From Theristus sp. LFF4_11 (lineage: Eukaryota; Nematoda; Chromadorea; Monhysterida; Xyalidae), in NCBI GenBank assembly GCA_030248135.1, contig JASANC010000117.1:1-64000 (forward strand): 64,000 nt of DNA, given 5' to 3'. The number at the start of each line of letters is the position of its first letter. Position 1 is the first letter of the stretch. This document shows, piece after piece, positions 55,036 through 64,000 of this stretch. The notes beneath the pieces are model-generated. The model saw only the letters and a list, made by a program, of their open reading frames with translations. It ran no database searches and was not told the DNA's origin. Made by a program: the position numbers and the translations under genes.

Positions 55036-55958
55036 ATGGCTTTAACCTGTTCAGACTGCCCGAAAATCCTCTGCTCCATACTTTTTCCCGTGAGTTTGTG
55101 CGTGTTTTTTACTGGGAAACATAGGAATTATTATCGTGGAACGAGGGCATGAAAAAAGTCTCAGTGGGTCAATTTTTTGTTCTTCAATATCTGTATCAAT
55201 TCTTTTGTTTTGTGACACCACGCGTGCTGGCTGACACTGTGTTTGAGCGCCCTCCCCTAGTTAACAAAAACCGAATTGGCGAAGCGAGTATTTTGTCAAA
55301 CTGCTGAACGCACGGGTCACGCCGGAAAAAAGTGTCTGAACAAGTGCGTCCGGTGACCTGTCCGCCTGGCTGTCCCGCGTTGTAGTTTCTGAGAAATAAA
55401 AGTGAAAACCCGGCACACTCGAGCCGTGTTATTTTGAGTGCACACTTATTTAGAGCCAGAATCATTTTCGGGGCACGACAAACGAACGGTGATTTCTGGC
55501 GATGTTTTTAACCAGGGCTAACGCTGAAAAGCGCACAGAACGCCGTCGAGTAGTGCGCACATCGAGTTTTCTCAGTTACTATGCACCCCTCGGCGGGGCT
55601 CGATCCTCCAAACGCCCAGACAAGAGACCAACGCGCTACCACCAGGCCACGAGGGCGAACAGACATTGCGCGGGACGCCCAGGCGAACAGGGCACCGGGC
55701 AATTCTTTGGACACCCTTTTCCGGTGCAGTGCACACAAGCAGTGGTCAGCATGGACAATGGCGATACAACGCATGGATTTGTTTTTAGTTCGTCTGTGAA
55801 CTTGTGCACTGGTTGTTCATTCAAACTATTTCCAGCCGATCGGCGTTTGGATGGAGAAAGGCTGCGGCGACCATTTGCTGATCAACATTTTGTTGACCGT
55901 GTTCTGCTTGTGGCTGGGCGGCATGATACACGCGTTGTACATCATTTTTAAATACTGA
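55036..55958 (+). CDS. PMP3-G: PMP3/UPF0057-type membrane proteolipid
   Basis: The only forward-strand member. Exon 1 is 55036-55089 (MALTCSDCPKILCSILFP, donor GTGAGT) and exon 2 is 55836-55958 after TATTTCCAG. Exon 2 starts PIGVWMEKGCGDHLLINILL and ends IHALYIIFKY. The total is 58 aa in phase 0. Both helices and the G-C-x-x-H-L-L-I-N-I-L-L core are intact, closer to PMP3-C than to A or B. The 746-bp intron contains a reverse tRNA-derived SINE. Confidence 0.92.
55480..55675 (-). mobile_element. tRNA-derived SINE, copy 1 (PMP3-G intron)
   Basis: On the reverse strand the head reads GTGGCCTGGTGGTAGCGCG (pol III A-box-like), followed ~35 nt later by GGATCGAGCCC (B-box-like). A shared body then runs to about 55480. 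The second copy is at 57925-58118. Confidence 0.65.
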
Positions 55959-57640
55959 TTTTTTGTGTTTAAAACCGGACTGACAATGCACTGCTTTCCA
56001 GTTTTCTGCATTTCTTTATAATTATCCTTTGTTTGTGATTATGATTTCATTTTTTTTGTTTTAGTAAACAAGTGTTGGTGGAATCTTTTGTTTTGCAGAT
56101 CACCTCAAATTTGGTTCATTTTTTGTGACGTTTTATCGAAGTTTGTTGCTGTATTCTGTTTGATTTTTTCAAGTACATGTAAAATGTAAAACACGTGTTT
56201 TACGAATAGGCATGTGCAGTGTGCACGCACCAAGCCAACCCAAGAAAACAGCAAATGTCCGATAATTATGTTATTTAGCACCGAATCACCCCAATTGCAG
56301 CCAAAACATGCAGTTTTTTGGTTCAACATCAGAACACAAAACATACATTTGACATCAACCTACTTTTCTAGCTTCTCGGCAAAAAAAACATTTCTAAAAC
56401 TTGGCCTACCATAATGATGCAATTTTTGCTTCCGCCTTCATTGCGTTCGTCAGCGAGAGACACAAATATAATAATGAAATATGGAACTGATCGCATTATT
56501 TTTATGCAAATAATGCAGAATGTAGCATTATTTGGTGTCTTGGTACAGTTTGAGAACCAGAATCTGCATATGAAAACACCATAACAGTTCCGAAAATGAC
56601 TGTTATGCAGTGACACTCAGATCCAGATGAGACAAAAAACACAATTTTATCGTTCTTGCAACGATGGCAACGTACAGTTCTGTAGCACTGTTCTGGAACG
56701 TTTTGACTTCAGCTGCTGCTAGAATGAGAAAGTTGATTTCAACCATAGGAACTATGACGACGAAGGCAACTTTGACTAGATGCGCTAAACAATCAAAAGT
56801 TATGGATTTGATGTTCCATAAGTCCACATAGCATTAATGAACAGCATTCAATGTTTATGGGCTAAACTTCCCATAATTTCAGATTGTACCAAACGCACAC
56901 AATTGTATATATCGTTTCAAATATATAGCCGCTTTTATCCAGAAAATCTGGCCTTTTTCTATCATGGTGTTTTGACTTGAATTTATTGTGTCTTGTGTTT
57001 CCATGTACACTGAGTGACTTGTCACGTTATTTATAACTGAATTTTCGCTCGTTATTTGGACACTTTTGAAGTTTGCGCTGGAAAAAAACCGGAAGCGAAG
57101 GCCGCGCGCGTTTCGTTTCGTGTGTTTCTTCTGCTGGTTTTTCAGCGCTAATTACGGAAAAGCCAACTCTGAAAAGCCACTGTTTCGGTTTCTCTCTCGC
57201 TCGTGTGAATCGTTGAGGACAGAGAGAGAAGAGACTCAAGTGTTATTGTCCCGGAGGCAACACCACGATTTATTTTATTTATTGAGCAATGCGGCTCCAA
57301 AAATTTCCATTCGAGATTTCATTTCGAAACGTATTTCGTGTGGCAAAGTACAGTGCGCAAGGAGAGAAATTCGCTCCATTTCGCTGAATTGTGTTGGGTT
57401 TGAAAAGTTGACTCTGATGGCGAATTTTTGTTCAAATGGTGATAACAACTGCAACATACTCAATAACTGTATGCGATATTTTTCTCCAAACCTGTCACTG
57501 TTTTCGCAAAATACAGAGTTCGCGAAAGAAGACAGAACGGCGTCGGAATTGCAGGAACTGCGTGCGTGGTTGTATTTTTTAGCTACAAATCGGTTTTTTT
57601 TCTTCACCAGACACGATACAACCGTTCCTTTTACTGTATA
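55959..57640. other. Intergenic; long frame judged non-coding
   Basis: 57066-57719 is open on the plus strand but shows no domain, has low-complexity codons and runs into a MITE. 57494-57540 is a piece of the AATACAGAGTTCGCGAAAG repeat. Nothing else is supported. Confidence 0.4.
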
Positions 57641-57902
57641 CCGTAAAGTCTTGCATATAAGGTCTCCTTATATAAATTTGAAAATCAAAAATTTCTGGAA
57701 AAAGTGGAATTTCGTGTGACAGCCTTATAAGTGGGAGGAGGTCTTATAAAGCGAACATTAGGAATTCCGGGCCTTATAAACGGGGTAGGATGTCGACCAA
57801 ATCAAAATTTTGAATTTTTTGGTTTCCCGCCGTGTGACACTCCGCCCACTTTTGGGTGGGGGTCTTATAAGTGGGAGGAACCTTATATGCAAGACTTTAC
57901 GG
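57641..57902. mobile_element. TA-flanked MITE (CCGTAAAGTCTTGCATATA ends), 262 bp
   Basis: Same ends as 30561-30681, with TA at 57639-57640 and 57903-57904. The longer centre includes several GGTCTTATAA motifs. Confidence 0.85.
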
Positions 57903-57924
57903 TACTTTAAAGTTTTGTATACTC

Positions 57925-58118
57925 GAACAAACAAACAACGGTGATTTTACGCGATGCTTTTGGCCAGTGCAAACCCAGAAAAGCGTACACGGAACGCCGT
58001 CAAGTAGGGAGTCCACAGTTTTCCCCGTCATTTAGTGCCTATACACACCCCTCGGCAGGGCTATATCCCCCGAACGCACAGACAACAGTCTAACGCGCTA
58101 CCACCCAGGCCACGAGCG
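57925..58118 (-). mobile_element. tRNA-derived SINE, copy 2
   Basis: The reverse-strand head GGCCTGGGTGGTAGCGCG fits an A box, but the B-box is decayed (GGGATATAGCCC). The body matches copy 1 with many point changes. Confidence 0.6.
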
Positions 58119-58247
58119 GTGAGAGATTTCAATAAAATTGCAACAAATAAATACATACCGCGCTCTGTGTCTGTATTCTCCGAAAGTGAACAACTGGACA
58201 GGTTTCAGCGAACACACCGTAACGAAGGCATTAAAATTAATCTCACG

Positions 58248-60967
58248 ATGCTACAAGTGATATTCCGCTTCAAACTGCAAGACGAGGAGCGAAAGAAGAA
58301 GGAGAAACAGCGAAAGGTCGCCAGTCGGGTGGAAGAGCCGCCGCGGATCGTCGACGCGCTGCTGCGATTCCACAACTCGAAGATCGCGACCGCCTCGACG
58401 AAATTCCCGCGCAACCACGACATCTGCAAACTGGACGCGGCGTTGAAGGGAGTGGATCGGATGGCGCTCCGGCGCACGTGGCAGCTGTTGAAGGGCAAGT
58501 TCGCGAAAACATACATACATGTGTGCAGGCGAACTCTAATTTATAGACAATCAGCTGATGGTTGGCGATGCATGTGATGCATGCTTTCATGTGCAGGCGG
58601 AGTCTGTGTACTGTACAGAAAGCAGGCATCACGTGCATCACCAAAGCCAATCAGCATGGTCTAGAATTTAGAGTTCGACTGCAAGTTTTTGTTGCGACCA
58701 ATCAGGGGTGAAAAGATCATTGATGAAAAAGGTGGCCTCATAACATACTTTTTTATTGTTTCACGCAGAATTTTTGTGGACATGCTGGTGTGCCCTACTT
58801 AATGATGCAGATGCACATATGCACATACCCATGCGCTTATCGATTCACAGATTCACTCCAATTTTCAGAAGCATGCAAACGAAATATTCAGACGAAAGAT
58901 GGTTGTTTTTGTTTTCAACAAAAATTTTAAAAAGTGCATGTGAATCGATAATAAGCGTGCATCTGCACGAACATGTGCTTCTACAATTGCATGATTCAGT
59001 TGCGTGTGCACAAAATTCCAGGTCGTGGCTGCGAGACGGCGCTGCGCTTCTGCAGACGAGTGTTCAATGAAATGGGTGATCGTGACCACCGTGTTCATGA
59101 GGTGTGTCTAAATATAGATTTCTCGCAGCAATGAGATGTCTCAAAGTAAAGTGTGTTTTTTACACGTGTCACTTTTTTCGCAGAATTCGCAAAGAATGTG
59201 AAACTGTGAATTTTGTTACAACAAAACTGGAATCAAACAGCCCATTTGTGAGGCTAACTACATAGATAGTGTCTTCTTACCATTCCAATCTAGTTCTTTC
59301 TTCTCTCGCGAGTTCCGTATTCCGCAAAAAAGCGGTGACAGGTTCAAACAAACACACTGTACAATTAGCAACTGAATCCACCAATGAAGACACATGCGCA
59401 CACAGATGCTGCGCCATCCGATGTGCGGCATCGAGAGCGGCCTGAACGCGCACGCATTTTTTCTGATGCGTTTCATTGACGACGTCGTGATGGCACTGAA
59501 CGGCATTTACATGCACACCTCGCCGATACCGAGCGCTCGCGAGATTTGTGAGTCTCACTAGAAATCCGCAGAATCATGCATTTTTTTGATTTTTTATCGC
59601 AAATCGGTTCCAGCGCGGTGTCCCGCAAATATAAAACAGCCCAAAACGCTGAGTTTTGGTGTTTTCACTAACCGGCGAGTGAACTGTTGAGCGCTCGCGA
59701 CATTTGGAAGCGATCAGAAACTGTTTCCACAACCAATCACCGGTGTGTGAGAACACCACACTCAGCTTTTTTAGCTGCTTTTATTTTCCAACACAGGACA
59801 CAACGGCGGGGATACGAACATTTTTTATCAGCGTGTACGTGCCGGTTGCGGATTTACGTTTCTAATCACAAATCTAATCACACTCAACAATTCACAGCGA
59901 GCCGTCATTCATTCTTGCACGACGAAGGCCACTTTGATGAGGCAATCTGGGAGCTGCTAGGTGAAACGTTCCGAAGTCTGATTTGTTCTCAAAAACACGT
60001 CGACACTGAGGTACGGTAGTTTTTTTGTTTTCGAGTGCTCCTGCGACTCAATTTGCGCCCAAGCGCAGTTGCATGCGTGACACGCGGAAATCAGAATTGG
60101 CGGAGTGACCCGAGTCCCTGATATACGTGATCTGGTAACTTGAGCAATTTTGAATTGCCGCAGCAAGCATGTGAAACTAATTTTCTTTCTATATACATCG
60201 AAAAGCGCATTATTGAGTCGCATGGAACCAAAAAGAATGACAGTATGTGGTACTTTCTGTGCCATTCTGCACCATCTTCACATTCATATCTCTGCGTCGC
60301 ACATTTTGTTTCACAATCTTCGTTGTGTTTGTCCAGTTACATCCACATTCGCAAGGCGCCTGGCGTAAAATGATGAGCGTCATGATTGACGAGTGGAAGA
60401 TTGGCGCCCGGGATGGCAGCGCCACGAATTCATCCTACACATCGAGTCAGCGGCCAAGTGTTAGTGTTGAATTGATTATATGCCATTTGCAATCTGATCT
60501 ATATAGCGTGTCCAATTAAACCTGTCAGTTTTTTCGCTAATGGGTACAAAAGCGGGCGAATTTTTGAGCGAAAAAAGAATAAGAATTGGTGGCAGATCAA
60601 TAAAAAACCGTTGGTGGATAAATGGTATGTCTTCCTGCCAACTTGATTCCATATTTAAAAATTTGCAACTTAACTGAACTTTTTTAGCGATGTTCAAGTA
60701 AACAATGAACGCGTCAGACAATGACTGTCTCCATAAAAGCGGTCTTGACAATTTATGCTGCAAATTGAGAATGTGAAAAAAACTGCGCAGGGTCGCGGAT
60801 TCGCGCTGATGTACATGCCGCAGTTGCCGAAGAAACCGCCGAAAAACAACGCGAAACATAAAAAGGCCAAAAAGCAGCAGCGTGCGAAAGGCCGACAACG
60901 ACGCGGACGCAGTTGTCCGGCCGCTAGCGAGCTGAGTCAATCAACGAATCACAGTTCAACCAACGGC

Positions 60968-61035
<68 letters not shown>

Positions 61036-61727
61036 CCGTAACAACAACAATTCCGCGTGGACAAAAGTTCGCAAGCGCTTGTCGCAAAGCACAGCGGGCG
61101 AGAACAGATGGCGTTGGGAAACAGCCAATCAGCGTGCAGATACCGATTTGACGGACAACGACGACCGGGATACTGACAACCTTGTGCAAAGCGATATTCA
61201 AACAACAAAACTGAACTGTGATTCCATTGCTGCTCATGAAGAGCTGCCGGTTACGTATTTGTGTTGAATGACAACGCTGATTATTAATTGGCCACATTAG
61301 AAATTCAAGCACTGATTTGCAGAAATTTTACAAAAAACGTAGTTTTGTTGGTTTATTTGAGATTTGGTTTTTTTTTCAGCGCACCAGTGACATTCCTCCA
61401 AAAACGGTGCCCGTCGTGTCCGGTACTGTGTCGACCAATTCCATTCATGGGGCAACATTGACCAAGCTCAATGCAGACAAGAACATGCCGGACAGTAACT
61501 GCCCGGACAACGACAACTCGGTCCACGGCAACGCGGACAAAAACAACGCGGACAACGACAACGCGAACGATGATGACACTTCGGAAGCGAATTCAGTGAC
61601 GTTCGATTTGTATGACGAGCCGTCGGAGTGGTCCGCGGTTAATGTCGCCGCGAATCAGTCCGATTATTCTTTGCCACGAAATGCGAAACACCGTGCCATT
61701 GCGAACAGTATAAGTTCGACGTTTTGA
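58248..61727 (+). CDS. Nematode-type globin with long Asn/Asp-rich tail
   Basis: Globins bind haem and gases. Seven exons keep frame (1512 nt, 503 aa): 58248-58494, 59022-59101, 59406-59547, 59898-60010, 60337-60459, 60791-61249, 61380-61727. Residues 1-65 are basic and unassigned. The globin-like region spans about 66-215: MALRRTWQLLKG (A helix Trp), ETALRFCRRVFNEM, NAHAFFLMRFIDDVVMALNG (probable distal His), SRHSFLHDEGHFDEAIWELLG (proximal His candidates), and GAWRKMMSVMIDEWKIG (H helix). The tail has a basic patch, an uninterrupted run of about 22 Asn (near 294-320), then acidic Asn/Asp repeats (DNDNSVHGNADKNN). Exon 1 uses a GC donor (G|GCAAGT). Two donors were picked by phase. The start codon is the first in-frame ATG after a TTTCAG and may not be the true start. 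Confidence 0.75.
58528..58682. mobile_element. MITE in globin intron 1
   Basis: Ends GCAGGCGAACTCTAATTTATAG-like and TAGAATTTAGAGTTCGACTGC; inner GCATGCTTTC palindrome. Same family as 18395-18622. It lies just after the GC donor of exon 1. Confidence 0.75.
60962..61050. repeat. (AAC)n microsatellite encoding poly-Asn
   Basis: About 22 uninterrupted AAC codons, broken by a CGT and followed by more AAC. It sits inside the globin gene's sixth exon, so length changes would alter the protein tail. Confidence 0.95.
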
Positions 61728-62799
61728 ATGATTTCTTGACTGATTGTTTCATTCCTAATCACCGTGACAAAACTAGATTGCGCGAGGTCATGTTTTACAA
61801 TAATTTGCGACCCCGAAAAAGTTCCAAATGCTTTTACTTTTCTCAGAGCATTTGCTTTGCTTGCGGCGTTCAGTTCAGCCATTTTTACATCAGCTATTTT
61901 TCTAGCATTTATCCTTCTCATTCACTGTACTAAATTTGGCGTTTTGATAGGTATTACAAAACGCCAGTGTTGGCGTTTCAGCTGGCGCTTTGTACACCGA
62001 TCAAAACAGCAGATTTTTTTGACAGCGTTTCCGTTCTCCATGTGAAATGTGAACTGATACCGAACTTTACTTCCGTAATCAGTGTGTGTGTGTGTTGTGT
62101 TTTGTATTAAAGCAATGGACGATCATCAATTGAACAAGATCATGACGAACTTTGGTTTTGGATTACCAGAATTGGGGGGGGGTGGCGCACATCACAACGG
62201 CGCTTATATTTGAATAAATAACACAGCGAAGGTGCTGCATGTGGTGTTCAAACCCTGGACGACATATTGTTTGGATTTTTTTGAAAGACCACCGTCAATT
62301 TGAATTGGTGTTTTATTAATTTTTTATAGCAGCAAGACAATTCAATCGCCACCTGCTGTGTGAGCGCGAACAGAATTCGAGCAAAAAACACTAATGATCG
62401 TCTTTGTGGGTGTTTCGAATCATGTTCTTCTGAACAGTTACTGCCAAATGTGTTGTCAAGTGGCACGGGAAGTATAGGAACATACTTTTTTCCAACGATG
62501 GTCCCGTACAAATGTCGCATCACAGAAAAAAATTCACTTGCGAACGTGAGCTTTATTTTATTTTGTATTTTTGCTCACCTGCAGGGTGTACAAAATGTTT
62601 TGATTGTGGAATCGATGCAGTGGATCACTGCTGTTTTCTTTGAATCACCAACCGGCTTGTTGCTGCTAGTTATAGAGCTTGTGCTAATGCATACAAGTCA
62701 TCTTTCAGAAAAAAGTTTGACCACACGCGCCTGCTGCACAAAATTGGTGCGATTTTTATCGTCGAATTGAGATCTGTCAAAATAAGAACTCAAAGAAAG
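61728..62799. other. Intergenic; GTGTGTGTG and G-run
   Basis: A short (TG)n near 62080-62095 and a G run near 62174. No exon or mobile element recognised. Confidence 0.4.
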
Positions 62800-64000
62800 A
62801 TGAACCGACAACTGTGTTGCATCGTACTCGTTGGCATTTCGACTTTCCTCTCAAGTGCCAGCGCAGCGGTGGATTGCGAAATGCTCTGTCAAACAATGTA
62901 AACTTTTTTCAGCGGTCTTTTCAGTGCAACCAAGCTGATTGTCGTTTGATATTGAGCACGCGTGCTGACTGACCGTACACATACAGTGTGTTTCTTTAAA
63001 CGTCACCTTTTTTCACAGAGTACAGTGTATGGCAAAAAAAAAATTACAATGAGAAAAACGAAATGTATGGGATTTAGTTAAAATCAAACACACTGTTTTT
63101 GGCTCACGTTTTCCTGCAACTCCGATCCCGTTCGTTCTTTCGCAAGCTCTGTATTCTGCGGAAAACGTGACAGGTGTAATTTAACGCACTGTCCAGTGTC
63201 CACACACACACATCCTGTGCCACCGTCTGATGCGCACTATAATCGAATGTTTTTTTTGTCTGTGAGCACCTGCTGTGTAAATTTCATACACAAAAAACTT
63301 CCAACTATAAGACCCGAAGTTTTGCCCCAACCCCCAACAGGGGTTACAAAGTGAGGTCCAGCACCAATGGGACAAGCTTGCGCGCATTAGCACTTGTTTA
63401 TTGTTTGTTTGGACCGCTGGAGACGGACTCCGCTTGGTCGGGCATCACTTGGGCCTCTGTTGCGACTTTTTTTATATTTTGCGTCAGAACGGTTGAAGGA
63501 ATTTTTCAGCATTTCAGCCTCGAAAAATGCGCGGGAACAGGCAGCGATCCGGCTCAGTGCGAGGTTAGAGCATCACATGGTTTTGACAAAAATCGCTTGG
63601 ATCTGGATTGTCTTGTGTAGTCATCAACTATTCACTCATCATCATTTTTTGACACTGACAGTGCCAAGTTGTATATATTGTATGACTTATTTTTTTAAAT
63701 GTGTCCCATTGAAATGACGCCATGTGCCGCCAAACACGCGCTTGCCGTTTACAGCAAACCAGACTTTCCGTTTATCCGATTTCTTCCCGTCAACAAATGG
63801 CGAATGTCGAATCAGTCACATCAAACTGACATTTTGGTGCCTGTACTTTGACAAACGGGCGTTTTTAAAGCAAATGACGTCATTTTAGTCCGGACACGTC
63901 TGAATAAATCGACAATATTAATACAGCAAACCTTGTTCTGCGACTGGTTCCGCGGCAACCAAGACAAAGTGACGGACACGGACTCGTGTGCGACGTGCGA
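62800..64000 (+). CDS. Small secreted Cys-rich protein (3' end outside window)
   Basis: Three exons match in phase: 62800-62897, 63518-63563, 63927-64000 (cut by the window). The first 22 residues (MNRQLCCIVLVGISTFLSSA, then SA) form a clear signal peptide with an A-x-A cleavage site. The mature part seen so far (about 50 aa) has seven Cys in the series VDCEMLC, EKC, AQC, LFC, DSC and ATC. The spacing suggests a disulfide-bonded extracellular peptide, but I cannot name the family. Acceptors are CATTTCAG and AATACAG. Intron 1 carries a TIR repeat and intron 2 a MITE. Confidence 0.6.
62980..63195. repeat. Undivided TIR repeat with CTGTCAC/GTGACAG arms
   Basis: Left arm GTGTTTCTTTAAACGTCACC and right arm CTCTGTATTCTGCGGAAAACG...GACAGGTGTAATTTAAC are inverted. 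Pieces of the same family lie at 18625, 19960, 26665, 28205, 57494 and 59290. Confidence 0.6.
63688..63908. mobile_element. MITE (AAATGACGTCAT inner arm), copy 2
   Basis: Matches 9359-9576 over its whole length with about 10% visible differences. It lies in intron 2 of the Cys-rich gene. Confidence 0.75.

Noticed and set aside
57066..57719. 217-codon plus-strand open frame
   Set aside because: No domain, low-complexity composition, contains a dispersed repeat piece and runs into a MITE.
60924..61312. Poly-Cys and poly-Val frames on the reverse strand
   Set aside because: Antisense readings of the (AAC)n microsatellite in the globin tail.

Overview
The window is animal nuclear DNA, most likely from a nematode or a close small-genome relative. 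Short introns end in TTTTCAG-type acceptors and several donors are GC rather than GT. The gene set fits this: PMP3-type proteolipids (known in nematodes, rare in other animals), a globin of nematode type, and a GT11 fucosyltransferase. The species cannot be named from this sequence. Genes were rebuilt exon by exon by matching splice phase. All multi-exon models below stay in frame, but none was tested against RNA or databases.

Layout. 0-4.3 kb holds repeats: a foldback element, a ~148-bp tandem repeat, a truncated LTR retroelement and a 1.45-kb TIR element. 4.4-8.9 kb has two forward genes, methylmalonyl-CoA epimerase (MCEE, first exon not found) and the K63-type deubiquitinase ZUP1 (526 aa, catalytic Cys/His/Asp visible). 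9-21 kb has almost no genes: a G-rich stretch next to two Ns, 172-bp and 149-bp satellites, a 3-kb TIR element carrying a ubiquitin-protease fragment, and a nest of TIR elements carrying a retrotransposon endonuclease fragment. 21.8-24.2 kb is a reverse-strand alpha-1,2-fucosyltransferase-like gene (498 aa) with a long Ser/Thr-rich stem.

26.9-56 kb is the most interesting part, a duplicated array mixing two gene types. One is a two-exon PMP3-like membrane proteolipid: three intact genes (A, B, G) and four broken ones (C-F). The other is a secreted mosaic protein present as two complete tandem copies (L1, 712 aa; L2, 711 aa). Its order is bulb-type mannose lectin, MACPF pore-forming domain, Cys-rich EGF-like module, C-type-lectin-like domain. 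The duplication gives natural empty sites that fix target duplications for several transposons.

58.2-61.7 kb is a globin gene with a ~300-residue Asn- and Asp-rich tail (503 aa). From 62.8 kb to the window end there is the 5' part of a small secreted Cys-rich protein.

How they may work together is inference. The L1/L2 proteins combine two sugar-binding folds with a membrane-inserting domain and could act in innate defence, digestion or venom-like secretion. The interleaved PMP3 genes encode small hydrophobic membrane proteins. The pairing may be functional or just a result of the duplication.
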